Shown: positions 23,779 to 36,048 of the stretch, piece by piece
Layout of the letters: the number at the start of each line of letters is the position of its first letter
Numbering within the stretch: position 1 is the first letter of the stretch
Assembly: GCA_016934515.1 (NCBI GenBank)
Contig: JAFGSR010000102.1
Coordinates: 1-42,598 of the forward strand
Length of the DNA stretch: 42,598 nt
DNA from: Sedimentisphaerales bacterium
Lineage (GTDB): Bacteria; Planctomycetota; Phycisphaerae; Sedimentisphaerales; SM23-30
Direction: 5' to 3'
Notes under the pieces: model-generated
The model's database searches: none
Told to the model about the DNA's origin: nothing
Seen by the model: only the letters and a program-made list of their open reading frames with translations
Position numbers and translations under genes: made by a program

Positions 23779-25853
23779 TAGGCAGTTTCTAAAACTTTTT
23801 TAGATAATTGTTCGGGCATGGGTTCATATTTATTCGGCTCCATAGTATAGGAGGCCCGCCCCTGGGTGCTGCCCCGGAGGTCCGAGGCATAGCCAAACAT
23901 CTCCCCCAGCGGAACACAAGCGTCAATGATTCGAAACTTTCCCCGCTGGTCGGTATGGTTGATAACCGCCCGCTTTCGGGAAAGATCGCCCTGAACCACA
24001 CCATAAAATTGCTCCGGCGTCACCACCTGCAAAGACATTATCGGCTCCAGCAGTATTGGCCCGGCCATTTTGACCGCATTGTTAAAAGCCAAAGCTCCAG
24101 CCTGCTGAAAAGCAATATCAGAAGAATCCACCGCATGGAAAGAGCCGTCCAGAAGGGTAATTTTCAGGTCAATTACCGGGAATCCGCCCAGAATGCCATT
24201 GGATGCAGCATCGGTAATTCCGGTAATTACCGCCGGAATGTACTCTTTGGGAATAGCTCCGGATACAATTTTATTCTCGAAAACCAGATGACCCTGCCCC
24301 GGTTCAGGTTTGTTGGGCTCAACCAAAATAATTACATGTCCGAACTGTCCCCGGCCTCCAGTCTGACGGATGAACTTGCCCTCTCCCTGAGCCTTTTTAG
24401 AGATAGTTTCCTTGTATGCCACCCGTGGCCTGCCCACCAGCACATCCACTTTCATGTCCCTGGTTATCTTGTGCTGTAGGATTTCCAGGTGTAGCTCACC
24501 CATTCCGGATATAATGGTCTGCCCAGTTTCTTCGTTGTATTTTGCTGAAAAACTGGGATCTTCACGCTTGAGGACCTCCAGAGCTTCGGCAAGTTTCTGC
24601 CTTTCTCCGGCCGAACCCGGCTCAATCGACAAACTGATCACCTGCTCGGGAAATTCGATGGAATCCAGCACGATGGGATTTTTCGGCAGGCACAAAGTGT
24701 CCCCGGTAAGCGTGTGTTTCAGGCCGACCAGGGCAACAATGTCTCCCGCCCGGGCTTTTGGACGAGCTATTCGGTCATCCGCGTGCATCTGGTAAATTTT
24801 GCTGACGTTTTCCTTGCGGTCACGAGAACTGTTGAGAATTTTGGTATTAGTGCTCAAGGTGCCGGAATAAATTCTGGTATAAGTCAGATCTCCATGCTGA
24901 TCGGAGGTTATCTTAAATGCCATCGCTACCAGCGGACCATCCGGATCACAGGAACATTCAACCGTTTTGTCTGCTTTTCCCGGAACACGACCATGAATCA
25001 CAGGGCAATCCAGCGGACTGGGCAAATAAGCGATAATCGCATCCAGCAGTTTTCGTGAACCGATACTCTGCAAAGCAGCACCGCATAACACCGGTTGGAG
25101 CTTACCTGCCAGAGTTCCCGCTCGCAGGCCGGTAACAATTTCTTCATTGGTCATCGGCTCATCATGAATGTATTTTTCCATCAACTTATCGTCGAACTCG
25201 GCTGCCTTTTCAATCATGTCGTGGCGGGCCTGTTCAGCATCAGCACGCATTTCGGTGGGAATTTCCTCAATTTCACAATTGGAACCCACTTTTTCCTGCT
25301 GAAAAATCAGGGCTTTCATTTCGAGCAGATCAATAAAACCTCGAAAACTGCTATCAGCTCCCAGGGGCAACTGAACAGGAACCGGATTAGCTAACAACCG
25401 ATCACGCAGACTTTTCACCGACATTTCAAAATCCGCCCCAACCTTATCCATCTTGTTGATGAAACAAATACAGGGAACTTGGTATTTCTGGGCCTGCCGC
25501 CATACCGTTTCGGACTGGGCCTGAACACCTTCACTGGCATCAAAAACCGCAACCGCACCATCGAGAATACATAGCGAACGTTCCACCTCCACCGTAAAAT
25601 CTACATGCCCGGGGGTATCGATCAAATTGATCGTGTAACCCTTCCAGGGACATGTTGTTGCTGCCGAAGTAATGGTGATCCCCCGCTGCTGCTCCTCAAT
25701 GAGATAATCCATAACCGTGGTGCCGTCGTGAACTTCACCAATTTTGTGGGTTTTGCCCGTAAAATAGAGAATTCGCTCAGTAACGGTGGTTTTCCCGGCA
25801 TCGATATGAGCCATGATGCCAATATTGCGAATTTTCGTAAGTTCAGAATTCAT
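23775..25853 (-). CDS. fusA: Elongation factor G
   Basis: 692 residues, normal length. GTPase domain: AHIDAGKTT (15-23), [11 protein letters not shown] (switch I, with normal RGITI), DTPGHVDF and NKMDK. Domains II to V follow, with GGRGQFGHV and the C-terminal [25 protein letters not shown] (the recognisable element is RGSTQGRA). EF-G moves tRNAs and mRNA after peptide transfer and helps recycle ribosomes. It ends the rpsL-rpsG-fusA unit; tuf is not next to it but 14 kb upstream. Confidence 0.98.
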   Translation of the reverse strand: MNSELTKIRNIGIMAHIDAGKTTVTERILYFTGKTHKIGEVHDGTTVMDYLIEEQQRGITITSAATTCPWKGYTINLIDTPGHVDFTVEVERSLCILDGAVAVFDASEGVQAQSETVWRQAQKYQVPCICFINKMDKVGADFEMSVKSLRDRLLANPVPVQLPLGADSSFRGFIDLLEMKALIFQQEKVGSNCEIEEIPTEMRADAEQARHDMIEKAAEFDDKLMEKYIHDEPMTNEEIVTGLRAGTLAGKLQPVLCGAALQSIGSRKLLDAIIAYLPSPLDCPVIHGRVPGKADKTVECSCDPDGPLVAMAFKITSDQHGDLTYTRIYSGTLSTNTKILNSSRDRKENVSKIYQMHADDRIARPKARAGDIVALVGLKHTLTGDTLCLPKNPIVLDSIEFPEQVISLSIEPGSAGERQKLAEALEVLKREDPSFSAKYNEETGQTIISGMGELHLEILQHKITRDMKVDVLVGRPRVAYKETISKKAQGEGKFIRQTGGRGQFGHVIILVEPNKPEPGQGHLVFENKIVSGAIPKEYIPAVITGITDAASNGILGGFPVIDLKITLLDGSFHAVDSSDIAFQQAGALAFNNAVKMAGPILLEPIMSLQVVTPEQFYGVVQGDLSRKRAVINHTDQRGKFRIIDACVPLGEMFGYASDLRGSTQGRASYTMEPNKYEPMPEQLSKKVLETAY

Positions 25854-25949
25854 AATCAGTTACCTACGCTACAGACAAAATCATTATGATAGAAAATTCT
25901 GATTTCAAAGTACCCGCTAAAACAGCCACTCAGATAACGCAATAACCAG

Positions 25950-25964
25950 AACGGTTAAACCGTT
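25950..25964 (-). other. Small palindromic hairpin before fusA
   Basis: AACGGT-TAA-ACCGTT is a perfect six-pair inverted repeat in the 178-bp gap between rpsG and fusA, just downstream (minus strand) of the larger hairpin at 25975-26015. Function is unknown. Confidence 0.35.
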
Positions 25965-25970
25965 AATATA

Positions 25971-26015
25971 CAAAACTGCCACAAGCAGGAATATATTGAT
26001 CCCGATTGTGGCAGT
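25971..26015 (-). terminator. Possible terminator or attenuator between rpsG and fusA
   Basis: ACTGCCACAA (25975-25984) is the exact inverse of TTGTGGCAGT (26006-26015), with a 21-base loop. The minus-strand stem is followed by TTTGTATATT, a modest U-rich tail. Adjacent to it the 16-bp perfect palindrome AATTTTCGCGAAAATT (26018-26033) covers the end of rpsG. It may reduce fusA transcription or protect the rpsL-rpsG message end. Confidence 0.45.
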
Positions 26016-26031
26016 AAAATTTTCGCGAAAA

Positions 26032-26505
26032 TTACCAGGCAAAATGCGCAAAGGCTTTGTTGGCGTCTGCCATACGGTGAACATTTTCACGCGTAGTCAT
26101 GGCATTGCCTTCCTTCTTATAGGCGGCAACCAATTCATCGGCAAGACAAACTGCCATAGGTTTTCCGCTTTTACCGCGCGCCGCGGCTAAAATCCAGCGA
26201 AAGGCCAATGCCTGCTGACGGGATGGTCTCACCTGCATGGGAACCTGATAGCTGGCACCGCCGACACGCTTGGAACGCACCTCGATAAGCGGTTTAACGT
26301 TACTGATCGCCGTTTCAAATACCTCCAGCGGAGGTACATCTGAAACACGTTTGCCAATAATGTCCATCGCATCATATAACACCCGTTGAGCGACAGATTT
26401 TTTCCCAGCCAACATTAAGCAATTAACGAACTTGCTGACCAGCACACTGTCAAATTTCGGATCGGGTTTAAGTTGTTCAGCCGAAGCCGTAAAACGTTTG
26501 GGCAT
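26032..26505 (-). CDS. rpsG: 30S ribosomal protein S7
   Basis: ATG 26505 (GGAGG eleven bases upstream) gives 157 residues, as expected; an in-frame start 45 bases earlier is unlikely. [42 protein letters not shown] and the end [13 protein letters not shown] match S7. It organises the 30S head and in E. coli represses the str operon. Confidence 0.97.
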   Translation of the reverse strand: MPKRFTASAEQLKPDPKFDSVLVSKFVNCLMLAGKKSVAQRVLYDAMDIIGKRVSDVPPLEVFETAISNVKPLIEVRSKRVGGASYQVPMQVRPSRQQALAFRWILAAARGKSGKPMAVCLADELVAAYKKEGNAMTTRENVHRMADANKAFAHFAW

Positions 26506-26577
26506 TGCTACCGGAACCTCCGTATTGGGTTTCCGCCCGGCGGAAACCACTTTTTAATCATTTTCTTCTAAAACTAA

Positions 26578-26949
26578 TTATTTTGGTGCACGAGCTCCAT
26601 ATTTACTACGTGCCTGCTTACGATTGGCAACTCCAAGGGAATCGAGAACACCGCGAACGATGTGATACCGAACACCGGGCAAGTCACGCACTCTGCCACC
26701 GCGGACCAGCACAATGCTGTGTTCCTGCAGATTATGGTCGATACCGGGTATGTACGCCGTAACTTCCTTGCCATTACTCAGTCGAACACGGGCCACTTTT
26801 CGCAGTGCCGAGTTAGGCTTCTTGGGGGTCTGGGTCCTGACCTGCAAACATACGCCGCGCCTTTGCGGACAGTGGTCCAGGTCAGGGGTGCGGGTTTTGC
26901 TCCGCGACTTTTTCCGGCCCTGTTTTACCAGTTGGTTGATAGTCGGCAT
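26578..26949 (-). CDS. rpsL: 30S ribosomal protein S12
   Basis: 123 residues. [30 protein letters not shown] and [13 protein letters not shown] are diagnostic. Residue 88 (Met counted as 1) is Arg, whereas most bacteria have Lys; Lys-to-Arg at this site is a known streptomycin-resistance substitution in several species. Residue 43 is the normal Lys. S12 monitors codon-anticodon pairing. GGAG precedes the ATG; promoter at 27071-27099. Confidence 0.98.
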   Translation of the reverse strand: MPTINQLVKQGRKKSRSKTRTPDLDHCPQRRGVCLQVRTQTPKKPNSALRKVARVRLSNGKEVTAYIPGIDHNLQEHSIVLVRGGRVRDLPGVRYHIVRGVLDSLGVANRKQARSKYGARAPK

Positions 26950-27070
26950 TTAAATCTCCAAAAAATTCTTCGCCCTGAAAACGCGTTTCCAATACGCCTA
27001 ACGGCCAATATTCGAAATTCTGACGCGTTTTGCCAAAGGCACTAAATATATTTTCTCGCTAAAAAGGATT

Positions 27071-27099
27071 ATTGTAACTAATTATTTTTACTATGTCAA
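27071..27099 (-). promoter_or_regulatory. Promoter for rpsL-rpsG-fusA at the end of rpoC
   Basis: TTGACA (27099-27094) and TACAAT (27076-27071) are 17 bp apart. The -35 box lies within the last codons of rpoC (Leu-Thr) and is followed by its stop codon. Transcription would begin about 27064, roughly 115 nt before rpsL. Confidence 0.75.
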
Positions 27100-30000
27100 C
27101 CCCAGAGCTTCCTTAATTGCTGCTTCTGCGGCGGCCTCATCAGCCTGGCGTTGCTCGAATTCCTCGGTAATCAGCTCCGCCGGCTTGGGCGGCTCGGCCA
27201 GATGCTTGACCCGGATGTCCAAATAGGGCTTGAAAGCTGTCCCGGCAGGGATCAGATGTCCTAATATGACATTTTCCTTCAGCCCCAGCAGCCGATCTTC
27301 CTTGCCGGAAATGCTCGCTTCGGTCAGAACCCGCGTAGTTTCCTGGAAACTGGCAGCGGAAACAAAGCTTTCCGACTGCAGTGCAGCCTTGGTGATACCC
27401 AGCAATTGCGTCGTAGCCGATGCCGGGCGGCACTTTTCGCCAATTGCAGGATCGCCGCCAATCGACAAAATCGGCTCATTCACCCGCTCAAGCTCTTCCT
27501 TGCTACTGACCGTCCCGACCACCAGATCCGAATCGCCGGAATCAGTCACCTTTAAACTGCTGCTCAACTGATCATTCACGCTGCGGAACTTGAATTTATC
27601 AAGAATCTCTCCCGGCAGCACCGGAGCATCGCCGGGATTTTCAACTTTAACTTTTCGCAGCATCTGGGTAATGATAATCTCAACGTGCTTATCGTTAATC
27701 TTCACGTTTTGGGCACGGTAAACATTCTGGATTTCAACCAGCAGATAATGCTGCAATGCTTCTTCACCTCTGATCCGAAGAATATCGTGCGGCACCAGAG
27801 GCCCGTCCGTCAAAGACTCGCCCGCTTCGATATAGTCGCCGGTGTGAACGTTGAGGTGCTTGTCATGCGGAACATGATGTTCAACTTCCAGCCCGGATTC
27901 AGACCTGACAATGATGGTCATCTTGCCGCGCCGCTTGTCGCTACGCAACTCAACTCGGCCGGAAATCTCCGCCATGGCAGCGGGTTCCTTAGGCTTGCGG
28001 GCTTCGAATACTTCGGTAACACGAGGCAAACCACCGGTGATGTCCTGGGTACCGGTAATCGCCCGAGGTTGTTGGGCCAGCAAAGCACCGGCAGAAATTT
28101 CCTGTCCCTCTCCAACTTCAATACGGGCCTTGGCCGGAAGATAGTGGAAGTCAAGAATGTTACCCTCGGCGTCTTCGATAACCACCCGCGGGTGCTTGAC
28201 ACCTTTGTGCTCGATAACCACCGGCCTCATATCACGGCCTTGAGCGTCAGCTTCGGTCCGGATGGTTTCACCTTCTTCAACATCCTGGAACCGAACAATA
28301 CCGGACACTTCCGACAAAATCGGAACGCGGTGCGGATCCCACTCGAACAACGACGTGCCGGATTTAACGGCCTGTCCTTCCTTGACCAGAATGGTTGATC
28401 CGTATGGAGTACGATACCTTTCAAGTTCACGCCCCTTATCATCCAGAAGAATAACTTCACCGTTTCTCTTGAGCGAAACCGTTTTTATTTCTCCATCTTT
28501 CTGCGGCACATCGACCGCGTTCAGATCTGAGTATTTTACAACACCGTCAACGGTAGCCCGAGTCTGGTGTTCCATAACTGCACGCTCGGCGATACCACCG
28601 GTATGGAAAGTACGCATGGTCAACTGAGTGCCCGGTTCGCCAATCGACTGGGCGGCAACAATTCCCACCGCCAGCCCCTGTTCCACTAACCGACCGGTGC
28701 TCAGATCGACACCATAACACTTGGCACAAATCCCCAGCGGACTTTCACAGGTCATCGGTCCTCTAACCCGGATGGTATCCAGACCGAGTTCTTCAATTTT
28801 GGTCGCGATTGCCGGGGTAATAATATCATTTTCGGATACGATGATTTCGTCCGTAATGGGATTTCGGATAGTGTCGCGGGCAGCTCGGCCGATAATCATT
28901 TCCCGCAACGGAATTGAAACCTGCTCACCCTTGTAAATTGCACTCTTGCTGACACCCTGAAGCGTACCGCAATCATGCTCGTTGATAATCACGTTCTGGC
29001 TGACGTCGGTCAATTTACGGGTAAGATAACCGCTATCAGCGGTTTTTAACGCCGTATCAGCCAGACCTTTACGTGCACCGTGTGTCGAACTGAAATATTC
29101 AAGAACGTTTAGCCCTTCGCGGAAATTAGCTTTAATAGGCGTTTCAATAATTTCTCCCGAAGGTTTCGCCATCAAGGCTCGCATGCCGCACAACTGCTGA
29201 ATCTGATCCACCTTGCCCCGAGCTCCCGATTCAGTCATGACAAAAACCGGATTCAGATAAGGTTTTCCATCATGGGTATCATTCTCCAGTTCCAACATCA
29301 TCTCACTGGTAACTTCAACACGGGCATGTGTCCAGGCATCGATGATCTGATTATATCGTTCACCATCGGTTAGCGCACCGGCTTTATAGTTCTTTACGAT
29401 CCGATCTACCCGATTCTGGGTCTTATCAATAATCTCCTGCTTGCGGCTGGGAATCCGCAAATCTGTAACACTAATAGATAAACCAGCCAAGGTAGCCTGC
29501 AGAAAACCCAGATCTTTAATATCATCAAGCAAATCGATAGTCGCTCCACGACCGGCAAACTGGAAACAGTCGCTAATTACGCGCGAAAGCCCTTTGGATC
29601 CCATTGGGGTATTATAAAAAGGCATTTTCTTAACCAGGATGTCATTAAATATACAACGCCCCACCGTAGTTTCTATAACAGCACCATATTCACTGAATTG
29701 GTCTTTCTCGTCCACCGCCCGCTTGTCCTTCGTCAGGCGTACTTTAATCAGTGCATGGATGTCAACCTTTTTGTGACTGTAGGCCATTATCGCTTCGGAA
29801 GGACTGCAGAACCGCATCCCCTGCCCCTTCTGGTCCGGCTGCGCCAAAGTAATATAAAAGTTACCCAGCACAATGTCCTGCGATGGCGACATAATCGGAG
29901 AACCGTTTGCCGGCGAAAAAATGTTATTCGTGGAAAGCATCAGCACATGGGCCTCTGCCTGGGCTTCAACACTTAAGGGCAAATGCACCGCCATCTGGTC

Positions 30001-31374
30001 GCCATCGAAATCGGCGTTGAAACCCCGACAGACCAACGGGTGGATTTTAAGGGCATTGCCTTCGATAAGCACCGGCTCAAAAGCCTGTATCCCCATTCGG
30101 TGCAGGGTCGGAGCACGGTTGAGCATTACCGGATGTTCGCGTATAACGTCTTCCAGTACATCCCAGACAATCTCGTCACGGCGCTCGAGCATCTTCTTGG
30201 CGCTCTTGATGGTATCGGCCAAACCTCTATCCTTGAGCTGCCGAATAATAAAAGGCTGATATAATTCCAAGGCAATCCGCTTCGGCAAACCGCACTGGTA
30301 TAGTTTCAACTCCGGACCGATCACAATTACCGACCGAGCGGAATAATCAACTCGCTTACCCAGAAGGTTTTCCCGGAATCGACCCTGCTTGCCCTTAATC
30401 ATGTCTGTCAGACTCTTCAAAGGACGGTTGCTGGAACCGAGCACCGGTCGGCGGCAGCGACCGTTATCAAACAGAGCATCTACCGCCTGCTGGAGCATGC
30501 GTTTTTCGTTACGGATAATAACTTCCGGGGCATTAAGGTCCACCAGTTTCTTCAGACGGTTGTTACGATTGATTATCCGACGGTAAAGATCGTTTAGGTC
30601 GCTGGTCGCAAAATTGCCGCTTTCCAGCAATACCAGAGGCCGCAGATCCGGCGGAATAACCGGTATAACATCAAATATCATCCATTCCGGCTTGTTGCCG
30701 CTTTGACGTAGAGACTCAATAATTTTCAAACGCTTACTGATATCGCGGGTCTTCTGCTGGCTGTTGGTCTTGGCCAGACCATCACGCATTTCGACAATCT
30801 CCTGATCCAGATCCATCGCCATCAATAGCGTCCGAACCGCACCGGCACCCATATCCGCCTGAAAAGTATCACCATATTTTTCCAGGGCACGGCGATAATC
30901 CTCTTCCGAAAGTAATTCCCGATTCTTCAAGGGGGTTTCACCCGGATCGGTCACTACATAATCCTGGAAATAAACCACCTTTTCCAGATCAGAGGTCTTC
31001 ATGCTCAATATATTCGCCAAACGCGAAGGCATCGCTTTGAAAAACCAAATGTGCACAACCGGCGCCGCCAGGTTAATGTGCCCCATGCGCTTCCGGCGAA
31101 CGCGGCTATGCGTCACCTTTACGCCGCATCGGTCACAAATGATACCTTTGAACTTGGTACCCTTGTACTTCCCGCAGGCGCATTCCCAGTCACGCTCCGG
31201 TCCAAAAATTCGTTCACAGAACAAACCATCCTTTTCCGGACGATAGGTTCGGTAATTTATAGTCTCCGGCTTGCGTACTTCGCCAAATGACCAACTGCGA
31301 ATATCGTTCGGACTGGCTAGCCCAATCTTCACAGAACCATAATCATTGATACGGTCGTAAATCGACTCTATCAT
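27091..31374 (-). CDS. rpoC: RNA polymerase beta-prime subunit
   Basis: 1427 residues. The N-terminal zinc site is Cys65, Cys67, Cys80 and Cys83. The catalytic Mg loop is NADFDGDQ (453-460, with Asp455, Asp457, Asp459). The second zinc site includes [14 protein letters not shown]. The segment VRTLLMAMD (clamp region) and trigger-loop region RTFHTGG are also present. AGGAGTGA lies nine bases before ATG 31374. A 24-codon frame (31371-31445) with a CDRC motif ends with its TGA overlapping the rpoC ATG. Confidence 0.99.
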   Translation of the reverse strand: MIESIYDRINDYGSVKIGLASPNDIRSWSFGEVRKPETINYRTYRPEKDGLFCERIFGPERDWECACGKYKGTKFKGIICDRCGVKVTHSRVRRKRMGHINLAAPVVHIWFFKAMPSRLANILSMKTSDLEKVVYFQDYVVTDPGETPLKNRELLSEEDYRRALEKYGDTFQADMGAGAVRTLLMAMDLDQEIVEMRDGLAKTNSQQKTRDISKRLKIIESLRQSGNKPEWMIFDVIPVIPPDLRPLVLLESGNFATSDLNDLYRRIINRNNRLKKLVDLNAPEVIIRNEKRMLQQAVDALFDNGRCRRPVLGSSNRPLKSLTDMIKGKQGRFRENLLGKRVDYSARSVIVIGPELKLYQCGLPKRIALELYQPFIIRQLKDRGLADTIKSAKKMLERRDEIVWDVLEDVIREHPVMLNRAPTLHRMGIQAFEPVLIEGNALKIHPLVCRGFNADFDGDQMAVHLPLSVEAQAEAHVLMLSTNNIFSPANGSPIMSPSQDIVLGNFYITLAQPDQKGQGMRFCSPSEAIMAYSHKKVDIHALIKVRLTKDKRAVDEKDQFSEYGAVIETTVGRCIFNDILVKKMPFYNTPMGSKGLSRVISDCFQFAGRGATIDLLDDIKDLGFLQATLAGLSISVTDLRIPSRKQEIIDKTQNRVDRIVKNYKAGALTDGERYNQIIDAWTHARVEVTSEMMLELENDTHDGKPYLNPVFVMTESGARGKVDQIQQLCGMRALMAKPSGEIIETPIKANFREGLNVLEYFSSTHGARKGLADTALKTADSGYLTRKLTDVSQNVIINEHDCGTLQGVSKSAIYKGEQVSIPLREMIIGRAARDTIRNPITDEIIVSENDIITPAIATKIEELGLDTIRVRGPMTCESPLGICAKCYGVDLSTGRLVEQGLAVGIVAAQSIGEPGTQLTMRTFHTGGIAERAVMEHQTRATVDGVVKYSDLNAVDVPQKDGEIKTVSLKRNGEVILLDDKGRELERYRTPYGSTILVKEGQAVKSGTSLFEWDPHRVPILSEVSGIVRFQDVEEGETIRTEADAQGRDMRPVVIEHKGVKHPRVVIEDAEGNILDFHYLPAKARIEVGEGQEISAGALLAQQPRAITGTQDITGGLPRVTEVFEARKPKEPAAMAEISGRVELRSDKRRGKMTIIVRSESGLEVEHHVPHDKHLNVHTGDYIEAGESLTDGPLVPHDILRIRGEEALQHYLLVEIQNVYRAQNVKINDKHVEIIITQMLRKVKVENPGDAPVLPGEILDKFKFRSVNDQLSSSLKVTDSGDSDLVVGTVSSKEELERVNEPILSIGGDPAIGEKCRPASATTQLLGITKAALQSESFVSAASFQETTRVLTEASISGKEDRLLGLKENVILGHLIPAGTAFKPYLDIRVKHLAEPPKPAELITEEFEQRQADEAAAEAAIKEALGLT

Positions 31375-31583
31375 AACTGGTTCACTCCTTCATAAGCACT
31401 TCTTAAAATGTTACACCGATCACATATAAAAATTATGTCGCTCATTTTATAAATCTAAATCCGACAGCCCTTTAGAAAAGGACCTGTCAGGAATCATCAT
31501 ACCCATTGCGAAACTTTTGCAGTTTATTGTTACGTCAATCGCCACTAACCGGGCCTGACCAACAAAATCAAATAAAATGCACT
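31375..31583 (-). other. rpoB-rpoC intergenic gap with hairpin
   Basis: The 209-bp gap holds a two-part hairpin at 31463-31488: GACAG/CTGTC enclosing CCTTT/AAAGG. No U-run follows on the minus strand. A frame of 24 codons (31445 to 31371) overlaps the start of rpoC but has no ribosome site of its own, so I do not annotate it as a gene. Confidence 0.45.
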
Positions 31584-34500
31584 TTATATGATCCGCTTCT
31601 TTTCCAGTTGGATGTTCAAGCCCAGTCCGCGAATCTCGTTACACAATACATCGAAGGACACCGGCGTGCCCGCTTCCAGACAATTCAATCCCTTTACCAT
31701 CGATTCATAAATCTTCGTCCGGCCCTCGACATCATCACTTTTAACCGTTAACAATTCCTGCAGAATATAAGCCGTCCCGTAGGCCTCCAGACCCCAGACT
31801 TCCATTTCACCAAATCGCTGACCTCCCGTGCGGGCTTTGCCCCCCAGAGGCTGCTGCGTAATCAGACTGTATGGACCCGTCGCCCGGGCATGAATCTTCT
31901 CATCCACCAGATGGTGAAGCTTCATCAGATACATATTTCCCACCGTAACCGACTGATCAAATGCCTCTCCGGTCCGACCATCATAAACCGTCAACTTGCC
32001 ACCATAAGGCATCTTCACATATATTTCGTTAATATCAGGAACAGCATTTTCCCGTTCAACTCGCGCCACACTTTCATCAACTTTCTGGTTGGCCTCTTCG
32101 ATCACAGCATGAACTTCAGACTCCAGAGCACCGTCAAATACCGGGCTAACCGCCTGGAAGCCCATTATCCGTGCCGCCCAGCCAATGTGCGTCTCCAGAA
32201 TCTGTCCCACGTTCATTCGACTGGGAACACCCAGAGGATTCAACAACACATCCAACGGCGTGCCATCTTCCAAAAATGGCATGTCCTCTTCCGGAAGGAT
32301 CCGGGCAATAACTCCCTTGTTACCGTGCCGACCTGCCATCTTGTCACCCACCGACAACCGACGTTTGGTGGCCATGTAAATCTTCACCATCTCCAAAACA
32401 CCCGACGGCAGCTCATCCCCACGTTTCATCTGCTGAAGCTTACGCTGCATCTCTTCCTGTATTTCTTCGATGCGCGCCAGATAAGGCTCAATTAACGCCT
32501 GAACATCATCGCGCTTGGATGCCGGTTTCACCCAACTGATATCAAACGATTCAACTTGTTCCAGAACAATTTCATCCACATCGCTTTTACCCATTTTCTG
32601 CCGAGTGGACGGATCAACCACCACTAAATCCAGCTTATCGGTAATCGCATTTGACATCTGCCGAAATACCTCGCACACCTTATGCGACATCTCCTGCTGA
32701 TATTTCTTCATGTTCTGGTTGTGAACCTTACGCTGCTCGTCACTCATATACATCCGACGCGAGAACCGCTTGGTATCAATAACCACACCTTCCTGACCGC
32801 TGGGAACTTCCAGGGAATCGTTTTTGACATCCTCGCCCGCTCGGCCGAATATGGCATAAAGCAGCTTCTCTTCCGGCGAAAGCTCACTTTTACTCTTCGG
32901 TGATACTTTACCCACCAAAATATCGCCGGACTTAACATATGTACCAACCTGAACCACACCACCCTCATCCAGATTAGCTAACGCCTTCTCCGAAACATTC
33001 GGTATGTCTCGGGTAAACTCTTCACGCCCCAGCTTGGTCTCGCGAATCTCCACATCGTATTCCTCGATATGAATGCTGGTATAGGCATCTTCCCTGACCA
33101 GCTTCTCGCTGATAAGAATGGCATCCTCAAAGTTGTAACCGTCAAACATCATGAATCCAACCATAATGTTACGACCCAACGCCAATTCTCCCTGACAGGT
33201 CCCCGCACCATCGGCTATTACCTCTCCCTTTTTAACCTTCTGACCCAACTTGACAATTGACTTCTGATTAAGACACGTTCGTTCGTTCAGACCAACATAT
33301 TTTCGCAATACATATTCGTCCGCCTCATTAATCACAATACGCTGAGCATCAACATAAGTTACCACCCCCCCCTGCCGCGCAGTTACCACCATGCTGCTGT
33401 TCTCGGCAACAACTTTTTCAACTCCGGTTGCCACCATCGGCGGTTCCGTACGCATCAAGGGCACCGCCTGACGTTGCATGTTCGAACCCATCAATGCCCG
33501 GTTTGCATCATCGTGCTCCAAAAATGGAATCAACGCCGCCGAAACCCCCACCGTCTGTTTCGACGCAATATCAACATATTCAATCTCTGATGATTCAACC
33601 TGGGCCAGATCTCCCCCTACCCGCCCCAGAACCATTCCCTTCCTCATGGTCTTGCCGTCTGTTTCCAGCACATCCACCGGCGCCAGGATAGCATCGGTTT
33701 CCTGATCGGCCCGCAAATTCTCAATGCCGACAACCTTACCATTCTCAATCTTGCGATAAGGAGTTGCCAAAAAGCCATACTCATCGACATCGGCGTAAAT
33801 ACTCAACGATGAAATCAGACCGATGTTCGTTCCTTCCGGAGTCTCGATCGGACAGATTCTGCCGTAATGGCTGATATGCACATCACGAACTTCAAAACCG
33901 GCCCGTTTCCTGTTTAAACCACCAGGACCCAATGCCGAAAGCCGCCGCTCATGAGTCAATTGACTAAGCGGATTCGTCTGATCGACTACCTGGGAAAGCT
34001 CGCCCCGGCCAAAGAAAAAGTCGATACTGCTCGATATACTCTTGCTGTTGACCAACTCGGCAATACGCGCCAACTGATCCGGATCCTTCATACTCATTCT
34101 TTCCTGAACCGCTCGACGAAGTTTCAGGAAACCCTTTCGCAGCTCATCAACCGCCAACTCATCGATAGTTCTCAACCGCCGGTTACCCAGGTGGTCAATG
34201 TCATCAATTTCCCCTTCCCCATTCCGCAACGCCAACAGATATTTCATCGAATTAAGGAAATCTTCCGGACGCAGCGTCATTTCCTCTTCGCTGATGTCCT
34301 GCCCAAATTTCCGATTCAACCGAAACCGCCCCACGCGACCCAAACGATAGCGGTTGGCATCATAAAATTTCTCCTTGAAAAGCTGCTTCGCTTTTTCAAT
34401 CTGCGCCGGATTGCCCGGACGCAAACGCGAATAAATCCGCAAAACCGCCTGCTCATAATCCTCGCAGGGATCCTCCGCCAGCGTATTCATTATGATCGGG

Positions 34501-35324
34501 TCGCGAAGATTCTCCACCACCTCAACCTTCTTCAACGTAGATTGCTGAATAACCGCCAACGCTTCACCAAGCTGACAGCCCGCCTTAACCAGAACCTCGC
34601 CCGTCTCCTTATCGATAACCGGACCAACCGCCCACATCTCTGGTTTTAAGTTATCCACCGCTACATTTTTAGTGTCATGGAACTGACGAATAATCTCCGC
34701 CGTCGTGCCGTATTTCTCGTCCATCGCCCGCAAAAATATCGTCGCACTGATCTTGGACGACTGATCGATACGCACCACCATCACATCTTTCTTGGTAACG
34801 TTAATCTCAATCCAGCTGCCCCGCTCCGGTATCACCCGACACCCATGCAGCGGACGGTCCGTCTCCTGCGACTCAATAACAAAATCCACTCCCGGACTAC
34901 GGTGCAACTGGTTAACGATTACCCGCTCGGCTCCGTTTATGATAAACTCCCCCCCACCGATCATCAACGGCAACTCACCAAGATATACACTGTCCTCCAT
35001 GATCTCTTCTTTGCCCTTACGGAGAAGACGACAGCGTATCCTAAACGGAACACCATAAGTCAATCGCAATTGACGGCATTCGTCCGGACTATATCGCGGC
35101 TTGCCCAATTCATAGCTGAGATACTCCAATCGGGAGTTCTCATCATAACTGACTATCGGGAATATTTCACGCAACAACGCCTCCAAACCGGCTATCTTAC
35201 GCTTCTCCGCAGATTCTTCTCGCTGCAAAAATCGCGCATAACTCAACCGCTGGAGCTTACTGAGGGCGGGGATATCTATCGCCTCAGCAACCTTACCGAA
35301 ATTGCGGGTCTCTTTGAAAAACAT
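31584..35324 (-). CDS. rpoB: RNA polymerase beta subunit
   Basis: 1246 residues. The rifampicin-binding segment reads [24 protein letters not shown] then LSALGPGG; the key Asp, His and Ser positions equal to E. coli 516, 526 and 531 are unchanged, though Phe514 and Met515 are Val. [19 protein letters not shown] and [14 protein letters not shown] are conserved. The C-terminus has [15 protein letters not shown]. Typical lineage insertions of Proteobacteria are not evident. GAGG precedes the start. Confidence 0.99.
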   Translation of the reverse strand: MFFKETRNFGKVAEAIDIPALSKLQRLSYARFLQREESAEKRKIAGLEALLREIFPIVSYDENSRLEYLSYELGKPRYSPDECRQLRLTYGVPFRIRCRLLRKGKEEIMEDSVYLGELPLMIGGGEFIINGAERVIVNQLHRSPGVDFVIESQETDRPLHGCRVIPERGSWIEINVTKKDVMVVRIDQSSKISATIFLRAMDEKYGTTAEIIRQFHDTKNVAVDNLKPEMWAVGPVIDKETGEVLVKAGCQLGEALAVIQQSTLKKVEVVENLRDPIIMNTLAEDPCEDYEQAVLRIYSRLRPGNPAQIEKAKQLFKEKFYDANRYRLGRVGRFRLNRKFGQDISEEEMTLRPEDFLNSMKYLLALRNGEGEIDDIDHLGNRRLRTIDELAVDELRKGFLKLRRAVQERMSMKDPDQLARIAELVNSKSISSSIDFFFGRGELSQVVDQTNPLSQLTHERRLSALGPGGLNRKRAGFEVRDVHISHYGRICPIETPEGTNIGLISSLSIYADVDEYGFLATPYRKIENGKVVGIENLRADQETDAILAPVDVLETDGKTMRKGMVLGRVGGDLAQVESSEIEYVDIASKQTVGVSAALIPFLEHDDANRALMGSNMQRQAVPLMRTEPPMVATGVEKVVAENSSMVVTARQGGVVTYVDAQRIVINEADEYVLRKYVGLNERTCLNQKSIVKLGQKVKKGEVIADGAGTCQGELALGRNIMVGFMMFDGYNFEDAILISEKLVREDAYTSIHIEEYDVEIRETKLGREEFTRDIPNVSEKALANLDEGGVVQVGTYVKSGDILVGKVSPKSKSELSPEEKLLYAIFGRAGEDVKNDSLEVPSGQEGVVIDTKRFSRRMYMSDEQRKVHNQNMKKYQQEMSHKVCEVFRQMSNAITDKLDLVVVDPSTRQKMGKSDVDEIVLEQVESFDISWVKPASKRDDVQALIEPYLARIEEIQEEMQRKLQQMKRGDELPSGVLEMVKIYMATKRRLSVGDKMAGRHGNKGVIARILPEEDMPFLEDGTPLDVLLNPLGVPSRMNVGQILETHIGWAARIMGFQAVSPVFDGALESEVHAVIEEANQKVDESVARVERENAVPDINEIYVKMPYGGKLTVYDGRTGEAFDQSVTVGNMYLMKLHHLVDEKIHARATGPYSLITQQPLGGKARTGGQRFGEMEVWGLEAYGTAYILQELLTVKSDDVEGRTKIYESMVKGLNCLEAGTPVSFDVLCNEIRGLGLNIQLEKKRII

Positions 35325-35492
35325 ATAGGTTACCTCTTCGTGTCAAAGGTTCTCGCTGCCGAACATCGACAACATTTCCAGCTATCTAAAGAGCCCAAAT
35401 AATTTTTTAAACGCATAACAAAATAAGGAATAACTCGTAGCCTCGTTCTCTTAAACGATGCTCACTCCTGGTTCAAAAATAATTCCATAGAA

Positions 35493-35933
35493 TTACTCAA
35501 TCGAAACCGTTGCTCCAACTTCTTCGAGAATCTTGACCAGTTTATCAGCTTCTTCCTTATCAAGGCCCTCTTTGATCGGCTTCGGCGCCGAATCAACCAG
35601 TTCCTTCGCCTCTTTAAGACCCAGACCCGTAGCGGCCCGTACCTCTTTAATAACCTTGATCTTCTGATCACCAGCTGCCTTAAGCACCACATTAAATGAA
35701 GTCTGCTCTTCCTCTGCCGCTGCATCGCCGCCCGCTCCAGGCATCGCCGCTACTGCAACCGCTCCTGCCGCCGGCTCAATACCATGTACTTCTTTCAGGT
35801 AATCACCCAACTCTTTCGCCTGCAATAGCGTAAGACCGACAATCTTGTCGCCCAATGCTTTTGTCTCGTCGCTATAGGTTTTTTCTACTGCTGCTACTGT
35901 TTCTACTGCTGCTTCTGTTGCTTCTTCTGACAT
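35493..35933 (-). CDS. rplL: 50S ribosomal protein L7/L12
   Basis: 146 residues. An N-terminal acidic extension of about 20 residues ([15 protein letters not shown]) precedes the dimerisation domain, longer than usual. The hinge is Ala/Gly-rich (about 55-75). The C-terminal domain has [24 protein letters not shown], which recruits EF-G and EF-Tu. It ends in VGATVSIE. It makes the ribosomal stalk with L10. Confidence 0.98.
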   Translation of the reverse strand: MSEEATEAAVETVAAVEKTYSDETKALGDKIVGLTLLQAKELGDYLKEVHGIEPAAGAVAVAAMPGAGGDAAAEEEQTSFNVVLKAAGDQKIKVIKEVRAATGLGLKEAKELVDSAPKPIKEGLDKEEADKLVKILEEVGATVSIE

Positions 35934-36048
35934 CTCTATTAAACTCCTGCTTATTGCTCCGCCAATCCAAGTGCCGGAACTACTCTGTTCCGTTTTAACC
36001 CCGAAGGGGCAGTCGGTTCGACAAACTATATTTTCCTGATATTACTTT

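Noticed and set aside
23808-24479. 223-codon frame on the plus strand
   Set aside because: Antisense to fusA.
34677-35402. 241-codon frame on the plus strand
   Set aside because: It is antisense to the start of rpoB, with no homology-like motifs.
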